From Cyanobacteria bacterium CYA (GTDB lineage Bacteria; Planctomycetota; Phycisphaerae; Phycisphaerales; UBA1924), in NCBI GenBank assembly GCA_008363215.1, contig RHKP01000012.1, positions 1-63,935 of the forward strand: DNA of 63,935 nucleotides, in the 5' to 3' direction. The number at the start of each line of letters is the position of its first letter. Positions within the stretch are counted from its first letter, which is position 1. This document shows positions 46,678 to 54,478 of the stretch, one piece after another. The notes below the pieces were generated by a model that was given only the letters and a program-made list of their open reading frames with translations, did no database searches and was not told the origin of the DNA. The position numbers and the translations under genes are program-made.

Positions 46678-46989
46678 ATGAGGCTCGTCCGGTACGCCGT
46701 TCTCCTTTCAACGTCGCTCGTTCTGGGGGGGTGCGGCGCTCACCGCCAGTCCCACGTACACACCTACTCCGTCCAGGACCGCGACTGGTGGTATCCGGGC
46801 GTCAATCAGCCCATCGTCCTCGCCGCCTCGGACGATCTGGGGGCCGCCACCTACTCACACAGGTCGCTTGGGTACCTGGCCGTCAGCGACGGTCTCGGCG
46901 CCGCCTGCTTTGACGACACCCGTGCCTACTCCCTCCGCATGCGCGAGCCCACCCAGACGCGGCTTGTCACGGTTCCAAACCCAGACTGA
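46678..46989 (+). CDS. Small lipoprotein on the opposite strand
   Basis: A 103-aa protein with a lipoprotein signal: MRLVRYAVLLSTSLVLGGC, lipidation at Cys19. The mature part contains a duplicated motif, AASDDLGAATYS and AVSDGLGAACFD, about 22 residues apart. AGGAGAGG lies just before the ATG. It is transcribed away from the 45541-46461 gene, sharing a 216-base divergent region, and converges on the pseudokinase gene, ending 15 bases from that gene's stop. Function is unknown; similar Ser-Asp-x-Leu-Gly-Ala-Ala segments may be common in planctomycetes, but I cannot confirm that here. Confidence 0.8.
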   Translation: MRLVRYAVLLSTSLVLGGCGAHRQSHVHTYSVQDRDWWYPGVNQPIVLAASDDLGAATYSHRSLGYLAVSDGLGAACFDDTRAYSLRMREPTQTRLVTVPNPD

Positions 46990-47004
46990 TCCGCCCACCC
47001 TGTC

Positions 47005-50000
47005 TTAGGGATTCCCGGGTACCCATGTGAACGGCGCCGACTTCATGTGCCGGTTCACCCGTTGCAGCGCGGTCGTGATGAACGCGTCCTTCGGCACGCG
47101 CATCGCCAGGCGAAACCCCACGTCGGCGTACCCCACTCCAAGATCCCGAGGCCTGACCCGCACCTCCAGGTCGCCCGCGCCCGTCGGCGGCGGCGACATC
47201 GCTGAACCCCCCACCACGAACACGCCTCCTCCATCGTCGCGCTCCGTCACGTACTCGGCCACGTTTCCGACGAGATCAGCAAAGACGCCGCCCCCGGTCG
47301 GCCGCCCTGTGGGAGCAAAGTACAGGTATCCGTCGTTCAAATCAGACCATCGCTGCACAAACCCGCCCGCCTCGGGCGCCCCGCTCCCGAACCAGTCACT
47401 GCGCCAACTGGCCAGCCCCTGGATGAAGTTGTTCTGCTGGTCGTGGTCCGCCTGCACGCCCCACGTCGCGTCGCGCAGGTTCAACCCCGCCGCTGACGCT
47501 GCCGTCGGGTTCAGCCCATTCAGCAGCGGACCCGCCGCCGCCCGCCACACCGCCAGCGTCGGCAAACGCAGGCCCACCGCCCCGGCGAAGTCTCTGGCCG
47601 TGTCGTAACTGATCTGCTGCATCGGCATGGCCGGCGATGGGTTCTGATCCGCCTGCGCCAACCGATAGCGGTCGCCCGGGTCCCCCCGGGCGAACAGCGC
47701 CGAGGGACTGGCGCTGATGTCCGGGTTCGTTTCCAGCCACGTCCGCGCGGGCACAAAACCGCGGGGCGCCGCCCGATGCCACACGCTCGGGCCCGTCTCG
47801 CTCGGCTGAGCCGACAGCCGCCATTGCGCCTCACGCTCCCGATCCTGCCCCGCCACCGCGCTGAACAGGTCGAGACTCACTTCCTCCGTCTGCAGATACC
47901 ACACGAACACCTGCCCGGCCTCGTTCGCCGCAGCCGACTCAAACTCGCCCACGCGCTCCAACCTCACGTCTCTTCCTGCGATCGTGTAGATCAGATGCGT
48001 GAACTCCTCATCAGCCGCCTTGAACGTGCCCGCCCCGGTCGCCGCCGGGCCCGCGTTGCCCGCCTCGAACATTCCCCCGCTTGCGCCCTCCGCATTCTCC
48101 TCCAGCGCCGCTGTCAGCCCGCCCGCCCACGCCGCCTGCCCCGCGAACAACGCTCGATTCGTCACTTCCCACGCCTGCACGATCTGCCGCGTCTGCCCGT
48201 CGGCCCGCTCCTCATCGCCGGCGTCCACGCCGGCAAGCGCGCCCTTCAACTCCAGCAGCGCGACGTTGCGCCGATCCGCGTCGGTCAGCAATGCCTCGGA
48301 TCCGCTGAACTGCGCGCCAAGTCCCATCGCTGCCGTGAATCTCGTCTCATCGCTCGCGCCGGCCACCGCCTCATGCCACCGCTCGGCCGATTGTCGCTCG
48401 ATTCGTTCCACCAGTTCGCCGGCCTCCACACCCGATGATAAAATCGACTCCAGCAGCGCCGTCCTCGCCGCGATCTCATTGTTCAGATCCTCCGCCGTGC
48501 GGGGCCACGCGTCCGCCTGACTCAGCGCGTCATACGCCGCAACCCGCAGTTCCGGCTTGTTGCTCAGCCCCTGTCGCACGATGCCGATCAGTTCCTCCGG
48601 CGATCCGCTCACGCGCGCCGCCGCATCCACCCGACCGAGCAGTCCCGCGCAGGCCGATCCGAAAGCGCTGCGGATCGCTTCCGCATCGCCCGCCTCCAGC
48701 CCCGGCACGCTCTGCACCGAGAACCCGGAGACCAGCCCCAACTCATCGCTCATTTCGCTCGGACTGTGCCACGAGTCCAGTCGTGCCGTCAGTTCGGCCA
48801 CCCGCCCCACCGCCTCTTCGATCGCCGTGCGCACCTGCGTCAGCACCGGATCGAACTCGTCCCCAGCCGGCGCCGGCGGCGCCGCGTCGATGTCCACCGC
48901 CGACAGCGCCGCCGCCAGCCGCTTCGATCGCAACTGCGCGAATGTCGTCTCAACCGCCTCCAACGGCATCGAGCCCACCCACTGGCCGATCCCCAGCCGC
49001 ACCGCGTACCGCCGCTCGATCGCCTCCAACTGCGATTGCACCTGCTTGTACGTCGCGTACAGCCGCGGCAGCGCCTCCTCGGGCGTCGACTCCAGTCGCG
49101 TGCTGAACTGCCCCCTGATCTCATCGTGCCGCGCATCCACCTGCTCGTCAGCAAACACGTTGCCGCGCGCAAACAGATCACGCAACTTGTCCTTCGTCCA
49201 CGACAGTTCGCCGATCTGGTTGTCCATCAGTCGCGATGCCTCGTCCACACGCGACGCCGCCGCATCGGCCGCCTCACGCAACTTCGGCTCATTCGCCCTG
49301 ATCGGCGCCAAATCCAGCACCGCCTGCACCTTCTCGTCGGCCTCCTCCATCCACCGCCGCGCGCGTTCCGACGCCTCCGCCGCCACCTGCCGCTGCTCTG
49401 CCGTCACCCCGTCCTGCTCGAGCAACTTCTCCAACTGGAGCATCTGTCCCGAGAACTTGGCCCGCTGCGCCGGCTGCTTCCCGTTTCGCCACGCCTCCAG
49501 CGGATCGCGGTCCCCTGACAACTCGATCAAATCCCTGTTTTTCACCAAGTCCAGCCAGGTTTCCAGCGGCTTGAGCGTTCCGTCCTCCAGATCCGCCCCC
49601 GCCAGCCGTGCACGCAGCGACGGCTTGTGCGCCTTGGAATACGCGCCGTCTTTCCCAAGCGATCCCGCGATCGCGATCACCACATCCATCGCCTGCGTGC
49701 CCAGCCGGTCGCTGACGCCCGACAACGCCAGTTCCACGTCCGGCTCGTCATCACGCACCACGAACCGACGCACGATCGACCGCGCCTCGCGCAATATCGC
49801 ATCATCGTTCGTCTCGCCCGTCTGCGTGATCCCCGCCAGCGTCTGTTCAATCTCCTTCACCTGCGTGTTGACCGCTTCGGCCATCGCTGCCAGTCGCACC
49901 CGCTCCACAAACGACTTCACGCGCTCCGCCCGGGCCTCCGCCTCTTTGCTGAACGCCGTCTGGACCACCTGATCCCCCAGCCCCTCCGGCGTCGTCCAAG

Positions 50001-51303
50001 GCGCGCCCCAGGTCTCCCACTGGCCCGCGTACCGCGCCAGCACCTCGCCCAGCGGAATACCGCCCAGCCATGCTCCCGCCTCTTCGAGCGACTTCTTCCC
50101 GGGTGCTTGCGCCAGCACCTCGAGCACGCCTTTTTCCCAGGCGGCGTAACTCGCTGCCGCCTTGCCCGCGTTCTGTTGTTTCTCCTTGGCCGCCTCCACG
50201 TCCTGACTGGCCCCCGGGTTGAGCACTTCCGCCAGCAGTTCCGGCGTGTCGGCGATGTATGACGGCCGCTCAGCGGTGTCTGGTTTCCTCTCGATCGCAT
50301 CCTTCAGCGACTCGAACCACTTCGCCCAGTCCTCCGGCGCCTTTGAAGGCGCCGACCAGTCGCCTGCCAGCAGAAGGCCATGGACCTGAAAGTCAATGTT
50401 GAACTCCACCCAGTGCGCCGGCGTGAAGTCGTAATGCACCACCGCCGCCTTCTGCCCGCCGCCCATCGCGCGCATGCCAAGGTAGCCCCCGCCCCCGAGC
50501 ACCACCAGTCCCACCAGCCCGGCAATCACCAGCCCGCGCTTGCTCCGCCGCGCCGGCGCCACGATCCTTTCCACACGACGCCGCACTTCTTCCAGCGGCA
50601 GCGCGTCCGGGTCCAAACTCATGTCCAGCAGCGCGTTGACGACCTCCACCCACGCGTCCACCTGAGGCCCGAACGCCTGCTTCCAGCGCTCGCTCGGCCC
50701 GACCGAACCGGGCGCACTGGCGGGCACACGCAACTCAACCAGCCCGATGATGATCCGCGCCAGCGCTCGCAAGTCGCCCAGCCGCGCAGCCTTGCCCCGC
50801 ACGCGCTCGTCCACGTCATCCGCAGGCGCATTGAGCAGCCCGCGCCACCGCCCCGGCCCGGGCGCTTCATCCAGAAGCACGCGCGACGCATCCAGTTCCC
50901 CGTGCGCACGCCCCCCGCACCGATCACGCAGTGCGATCAGCCCGTCGAGCATCCCCAGCACCAGCAGCCGCGTCTGTCCCGGATCCAGCCTCGCCCGCGC
51001 CTCGATCAGCGTCCGCACGCTGCGCGCGTAGTAGTCCTTGACCGCAAAGCCCTCCTCGCCGGACTCGCCGACCTCCAGCACACGCACCCACGCGTCGCCT
51101 CCGATCGACTGCTGCACCCGCGCCTGACGCAGAAACTGCTCGATACCGTGCCGCTCGTCGCCCCCGGCCGCAACCGGGTCGGGCACACGCACCTCCACGA
51201 GAAACTCACGCGTGGGCGCGTCCGGTCGGTGCGCCAACCCGTCGACACCCACCGGGCTGCGACGGATCTCCCGCACCACCTGGTAACCCGCGTAACTGCC
51301 CAT
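47005..51303 (-). CDS. Pseudokinase/transmembrane/SUMF1-like protein
   Basis: A 1432-aa protein. Residues 1-250 resemble a Hanks-type protein kinase but are degraded: FLVEVRVPDP stands where the VAIK lysine should be, AHGELDASRVLLDE replaces the HRDLKxxN catalytic loop (no catalytic Asp), and no DFG is found. A membrane span (about 257-277) is followed by about 850 residues of coiled-coil-like sequence. The C-terminus has a SUMF1-like fold: MPMQQISYDTARDFAGAVG, LRLPTLAVWRAA, DLVGNVAEYV, VVGGSAMSPP and YADVGFRLAM, without catalytic Cys. The layout mirrors PpkA (kinase, span, periplasmic sensor) and the TagF fusion in this locus. ATG at 51303 is used; TTG at 51309 is possible. A stable hairpin lies just upstream. 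Confidence 0.88.
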   Translation of the reverse strand: MGSYAGYQVVREIRRSPVGVDGLAHRPDAPTREFLVEVRVPDPVAAGGDERHGIEQFLRQARVQQSIGGDAWVRVLEVGESGEEGFAVKDYYARSVRTLIEARARLDPGQTRLLVLGMLDGLIALRDRCGGRAHGELDASRVLLDEAPGPGRWRGLLNAPADDVDERVRGKAARLGDLRALARIIIGLVELRVPASAPGSVGPSERWKQAFGPQVDAWVEVVNALLDMSLDPDALPLEEVRRRVERIVAPARRSKRGLVIAGLVGLVVLGGGGYLGMRAMGGGQKAAVVHYDFTPAHWVEFNIDFQVHGLLLAGDWSAPSKAPEDWAKWFESLKDAIERKPDTAERPSYIADTPELLAEVLNPGASQDVEAAKEKQQNAGKAAASYAAWEKGVLEVLAQAPGKKSLEEAGAWLGGIPLGEVLARYAGQWETWGAPWTTPEGLGDQVVQTAFSKEAEARAERVKSFVERVRLAAMAEAVNTQVKEIEQTLAGITQTGETNDDAILREARSIVRRFVVRDDEPDVELALSGVSDRLGTQAMDVVIAIAGSLGKDGAYSKAHKPSLRARLAGADLEDGTLKPLETWLDLVKNRDLIELSGDRDPLEAWRNGKQPAQRAKFSGQMLQLEKLLEQDGVTAEQRQVAAEASERARRWMEEADEKVQAVLDLAPIRANEPKLREAADAAASRVDEASRLMDNQIGELSWTKDKLRDLFARGNVFADEQVDARHDEIRGQFSTRLESTPEEALPRLYATYKQVQSQLEAIERRYAVRLGIGQWVGSMPLEAVETTFAQLRSKRLAAALSAVDIDAAPPAPAGDEFDPVLTQVRTAIEEAVGRVAELTARLDSWHSPSEMSDELGLVSGFSVQSVPGLEAGDAEAIRSAFGSACAGLLGRVDAAARVSGSPEELIGIVRQGLSNKPELRVAAYDALSQADAWPRTAEDLNNEIAARTALLESILSSGVEAGELVERIERQSAERWHEAVAGASDETRFTAAMGLGAQFSGSEALLTDADRRNVALLELKGALAGVDAGDEERADGQTRQIVQAWEVTNRALFAGQAAWAGGLTAALEENAEGASGGMFEAGNAGPAATGAGTFKAADEEFTHLIYTIAGRDVRLERVGEFESAAANEAGQVFVWYLQTEEVSLDLFSAVAGQDREREAQWRLSAQPSETGPSVWHRAAPRGFVPARTWLETNPDISASPSALFARGDPGDRYRLAQADQNPSPAMPMQQISYDTARDFAGAVGLRLPTLAVWRAAAGPLLNGLNPTAASAAGLNLRDATWGVQADHDQQNNFIQGLASWRSDWFGSGAPEAGGFVQRWSDLNDGYLYFAPTGRPTGGGVFADLVGNVAEYVTERDDGGGVFVVGGSAMSPPPTGAGDLEVRVRPRDLGVGYADVGFRLAMRVPKDAFITTALQRVNRHMKSAPFTWVPGNP

Positions 51304-51314
51304 GCCCAATGCAA

Positions 51315-51340
51315 GGGCCGCCCCGCGTCAGGGACGGCCC
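51315..51340 (-). promoter_or_regulatory. Hairpin before the pseudokinase start codon
   Basis: GGGCCGTCCC pairs with GGGGCGGCCC (10 bp, one G-U) around a 6-base loop on the minus strand. It ends 11 bases before the ATG at 51303. Only two T residues follow, so it is a weak terminator at best. It covers the only purine-rich stretch (GGGGCGG) that could serve as ribosome binding site, so it could limit translation. Confidence 0.6.
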
Positions 51341-51383
51341 ATGACTCCTGTTGCTTTCACTGCCCCAGGTCCGCCCGGGCCGG

Positions 51384-51926
51384 TCACTTCTTCTCAGGCG
51401 GCGTCGGCACCGCCACCCTGGTCGGAGAGATCACGATCGCGTCCAACTGACGCCGACTGCCCCAGTCGCACTGGTCGAGCGAAAGCACGCCGCGACGCGG
51501 ATCCGTCGCCCCCGATGCCGACACCCCTTCCAACTGTGCGAACACCGCCAGGTAGCGCACCTGCCCCTTCCACAAATTGTACCGTTCGCTCTTCTTGTCC
51601 AGCGTCAGCACATACGACCGATCACGCCCCGGACCAAACGTCAGCGGAATTCGCCGCATCTCCGCCCCGGCCGTCTGGTATGAGTTCCGGTCCGCATCGC
51701 TTCCGCTGAAGTACGCGCTGACAGACTTGCTCTCCGCCCAGCCCTTCTCAGCCGGCGTCAACCCGATCAGGTCCACGTCGAACGGCGTGAACTGCTCGGG
51801 GAACTGGTCCGACAACTTCACCGTCACCGTGTAGTTGCCCAGTTTCGGCGTGCATGAGCACCCGCCCAGCCCAAGCGTCAACGACAGGCCCAACACCACC
51901 GCCATCATCTTTTGCAGCAGGTTCAT
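51384..51926 (-). CDS. TssJ-like outer-membrane lipoprotein
   Basis: A 180-aa lipoprotein with lipobox LGLGGC (Cys23). The mature part opens with NYTVTVKLSDQFPEQFTPFD and is beta-rich, consistent with the TssJ transthyretin-like fold, and includes RYLAVFAQLEG near the middle. No other TssJ candidate lies among the tss genes, which makes this the best choice for the outer-membrane partner of TssM. The sequence match to TssJ is weak, so the call rests mainly on size, lipidation and position. AAGGAGG lies 5 bases before the ATG. It follows the pseudokinase-like gene by 37 bases. Confidence 0.72.
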   Translation of the reverse strand: MNLLQKMMAVVLGLSLTLGLGGCSCTPKLGNYTVTVKLSDQFPEQFTPFDVDLIGLTPAEKGWAESKSVSAYFSGSDADRNSYQTAGAEMRRIPLTFGPGRDRSYVLTLDKKSERYNLWKGQVRYLAVFAQLEGVSASGATDPRRGVLSLDQCDWGSRRQLDAIVISPTRVAVPTPPEKK

Positions 51927-51963
51927 CTTGCCTCCTTGCTCTTTTCCGCCAAGAGGGGTCATT

Positions 51964-53958
51964 CTAGCGGCCGATCCCCACACCCATGTCGATCATCTGC
52001 GTTCTCATGCCCCGGATCACCGAGTGCACCTCACGGTTGTAACGCCAGTCTATGAGCATCAGGCTCCTCGTCCGCACCAGCAGATCATCCACGTCCTCGA
52101 TCGCCGGCCCGAACACCCGGTGCGCACCGCCCCCGCGCGAATCGCCAAGATCCCGGCAGATGCTGTCCGGGCCCATCCCAGGGAACATCCGCACCACCGC
52201 TGCCAGCACACGCCACCACAACTCCGGCGGTACCAGATCAAACGCCTCTTGAGGCGACAACTTCTCCGCAGTCAGCCGCTGCGGGCCCAGCGAGCCCGAC
52301 CACCGCGCGTCGGCGTCGAAGATCAGCCGAATCCGGTCATGCAGCGCCGGAGCCGACTCCCCGCCCAGTTCGCCGTGCAGCGCGCTCGCCTGCCGCGCCA
52401 GACTCAACGCCTCGTCCAACGCCTCGGCCACGCTCTTGTCCGGCCCGGTCAGCAACGCCTTCACCGCCAGCACGCCGATCGCGTACAGATCGCACGGCGT
52501 GGACAGCAGCGGCAGCACCTCGAACGTCACGTCGCGCATCGGCACACCTTCGGCCGCTCGCATCGCCTTGCCCGCCGAAGCGCCTACACGCTGCGGCACC
52601 GAGCGGAAGCGCAACTCGCCCGATGCCATCGCCGACGCCGACTCCAGCCTCACGAACACCTCCACCCGCTCGCCCGCCATATTCAGTTGCAGCGCGACCA
52701 GATCGCTCCCGTCCGCCTTGACACGCTCGTCCGTCTGAAACGTGCCTTCGATCGTCGCCGACCCGTCGTCGTCTATCGTCACCTGCCGGAATCGCAGTGA
52801 GCACAGCCCGCGCGCCGACTCGATGCCCAACTGCGGTCGGTAAATCCCGCGCCCCAATCCCTCCGGTGAAACAAAGTAACTCAGCCGGCTTCCCTCGATC
52901 GGCAACGCCACCGCCGCACCGGGATCCACCAGCACCGCCCGCGCCGTCCACAGCCGCGGCAGCCCGCACGCCCGGTCCCACACCTCGACCTGGAAACTCT
53001 CGTCGCTCAGGTTCAGCAACGGCCGCCCCGTACGCGACGCCATCTGCGACACCGCCCCCAGCGCGTCGGCGATCAGACGCATCTTGAGGTGCAACGTCTC
53101 GACCAGCCGCCCCCAACGCCCATGCCGACCCAGGAAAAACCGGTCCGGGTCGATCGATTCGCCCCCCCGCTGCTCGGCCTCGATCGACTCGTTGTCAATA
53201 TGCACCAGCCCAGACCCGTGCGCCACGCCCGGCCACGTCGCGCCCCCCAGCACCTCGATGAACTGTCCCATCGAAATCGGGCTGTACCGCCGCACCAGCA
53301 TCCGCCCCCCGCCCGCGTTCAGCGATATCAGGTCGCGATTGATCCCCGTCATCTTCGACGCCAGCGGGTGCACGTCCGACCCCGGAGCCCCCTCTGTCGC
53401 CGCGACGAATGGGCTTTCCAGTCCCAGCGCCTCGATGTACAAATACCGATGCAGCGTTGTCGAAAACAACGCCAGCCCTCGTTCCCGCAGCAGCCCATCG
53501 TCCCGACACACCTCGAAAGGCATGCCCGACGCCTCGTGCATCAGCGGCTTCACCTTGCCCCGCAACGGGTCCAGGAATAACGCCGGCGCCGCCTCCCGCT
53601 CGAACCCCGTCCGCACCAGATCCTGCGGGCAGATCTCCTCCACAGCCTCGACCATCCGGGCCCAACGCTCCTCCAGAATCGTGTTCGACAGGCTCGACTG
53701 GTACGCCCGCAAACTCGTGGCCACCCGATCCACGTCCTGGATCCAGATCTGCACCCACCGCTGTACCACGTCGCCCACGTCCACCACGCACCCGAGCAAT
53801 GCGCGAGCGTCCAGCCAGTCCCGCAAGACCACCAGGTGCCCGCCCGCGCCGTCGGACGCCGTCCGGCACAGGACGCACAACCGCAACGGCGAAATCGAGC
53901 CTCCCGGTTCGAGGTCCACCGCTCTGTATCCATCCGGAATCCGCAAACTCGCATCCAT
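51964..53958 (-). CDS. Pseudokinase-like T6SS-linked regulator
   Basis: A 664-aa soluble protein. Two segments recall a protein kinase: GRPLLNLSDESFQVEV (about 311-326) in place of a catalytic loop, and STPCDLYAIGVLAVKALLTG (486-505), close to the D-x-Y-x-x-G-V helix of kinase C-lobes. A beta-rich segment of about 150 residues is inserted between them. No VAIK lysine, catalytic Asp or DFG is seen, so it is probably inactive. The N-terminal 300 residues are unrecognised and begin RIPDGYRAVDLEPGGSISPL. The ATG at 53958 has GGGGGAG 9 bases upstream. Being beside the TssJ-like and SUMF1-pseudokinase genes, it may be a cytoplasmic scaffold for the same signalling path. Confidence 0.72.
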   Translation of the reverse strand: MDASLRIPDGYRAVDLEPGGSISPLRLCVLCRTASDGAGGHLVVLRDWLDARALLGCVVDVGDVVQRWVQIWIQDVDRVATSLRAYQSSLSNTILEERWARMVEAVEEICPQDLVRTGFEREAAPALFLDPLRGKVKPLMHEASGMPFEVCRDDGLLRERGLALFSTTLHRYLYIEALGLESPFVAATEGAPGSDVHPLASKMTGINRDLISLNAGGGRMLVRRYSPISMGQFIEVLGGATWPGVAHGSGLVHIDNESIEAEQRGGESIDPDRFFLGRHGRWGRLVETLHLKMRLIADALGAVSQMASRTGRPLLNLSDESFQVEVWDRACGLPRLWTARAVLVDPGAAVALPIEGSRLSYFVSPEGLGRGIYRPQLGIESARGLCSLRFRQVTIDDDGSATIEGTFQTDERVKADGSDLVALQLNMAGERVEVFVRLESASAMASGELRFRSVPQRVGASAGKAMRAAEGVPMRDVTFEVLPLLSTPCDLYAIGVLAVKALLTGPDKSVAEALDEALSLARQASALHGELGGESAPALHDRIRLIFDADARWSGSLGPQRLTAEKLSPQEAFDLVPPELWWRVLAAVVRMFPGMGPDSICRDLGDSRGGGAHRVFGPAIEDVDDLLVRTRSLMLIDWRYNREVHSVIRGMRTQMIDMGVGIGR

Positions 53959-54067
53959 GGCGCAGACTCCCCCGGCCGTTCCGCCCGCGCCCCGGAATGA
54001 ACCCGGGCGCCCACCCGTTCAAGCGCCCGAGTCTACGCCCTTTCACGTATCTGTCAAAACAGGGGAT

Positions 54068-54478
54068 CTACCGCGCCGTCCGGATCTCCAGCCGCCAGTC
54101 CGCCGCACGCTCGTCCAGGGCGTTACCCTCAAAGAACTTCTGCGTCCGAGACTCCATCCGCTCGTACCGCCAATCTCCCTGTGGATGAATCGGGCGGCCA
54201 CGGTCATCCAGAAAAATGTACCGGTACTGCACCCGGATCGCCTCCCCCCGCGCCGTCAGCGTCCGCACCGGCACCACCACGCTCAGCGGGCCGTCATCGT
54301 CGCCCATGCCTTCCACCACTGGGCGATCCACGGCGATCCAGCCCGCCAGATCCTGCGACAGCACGATCTGGGGATACTGCATCGGGTCGGCGATCGGCTG
54401 GGCGGGGGGCGCGACTGTCGGACGCGCGCACCCCACCAACACCATCGCCCCTGCCGCGGTCAACATCATCCAATTCAT
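54068..54478 (-). CDS. YcfL-like lipoprotein (DUF1425)
   Basis: A 136-aa lipoprotein: LTAAGAMVLVGC, Cys17. The mature domain (DLAGWIAVDRPVVEGMGDD, VQYRYIFLDDRGRPIHPQGD, RRYERM-like turn and ADWRLEIRTAR) matches the YcfL fold. In enterobacteria ycfL sits beside lpoB. Its function is unknown. ATGA overlap with the preceding gene indicates translational coupling; GGGAG lies 8 bases upstream. It is followed after 109 bases by the pseudokinase-like gene. Confidence 0.82.
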   Translation of the reverse strand: MNWMMLTAAGAMVLVGCARPTVAPPAQPIADPMQYPQIVLSQDLAGWIAVDRPVVEGMGDDDGPLSVVVPVRTLTARGEAIRVQYRYIFLDDRGRPIHPQGDWRYERMESRTQKFFEGNALDERAADWRLEIRTAR

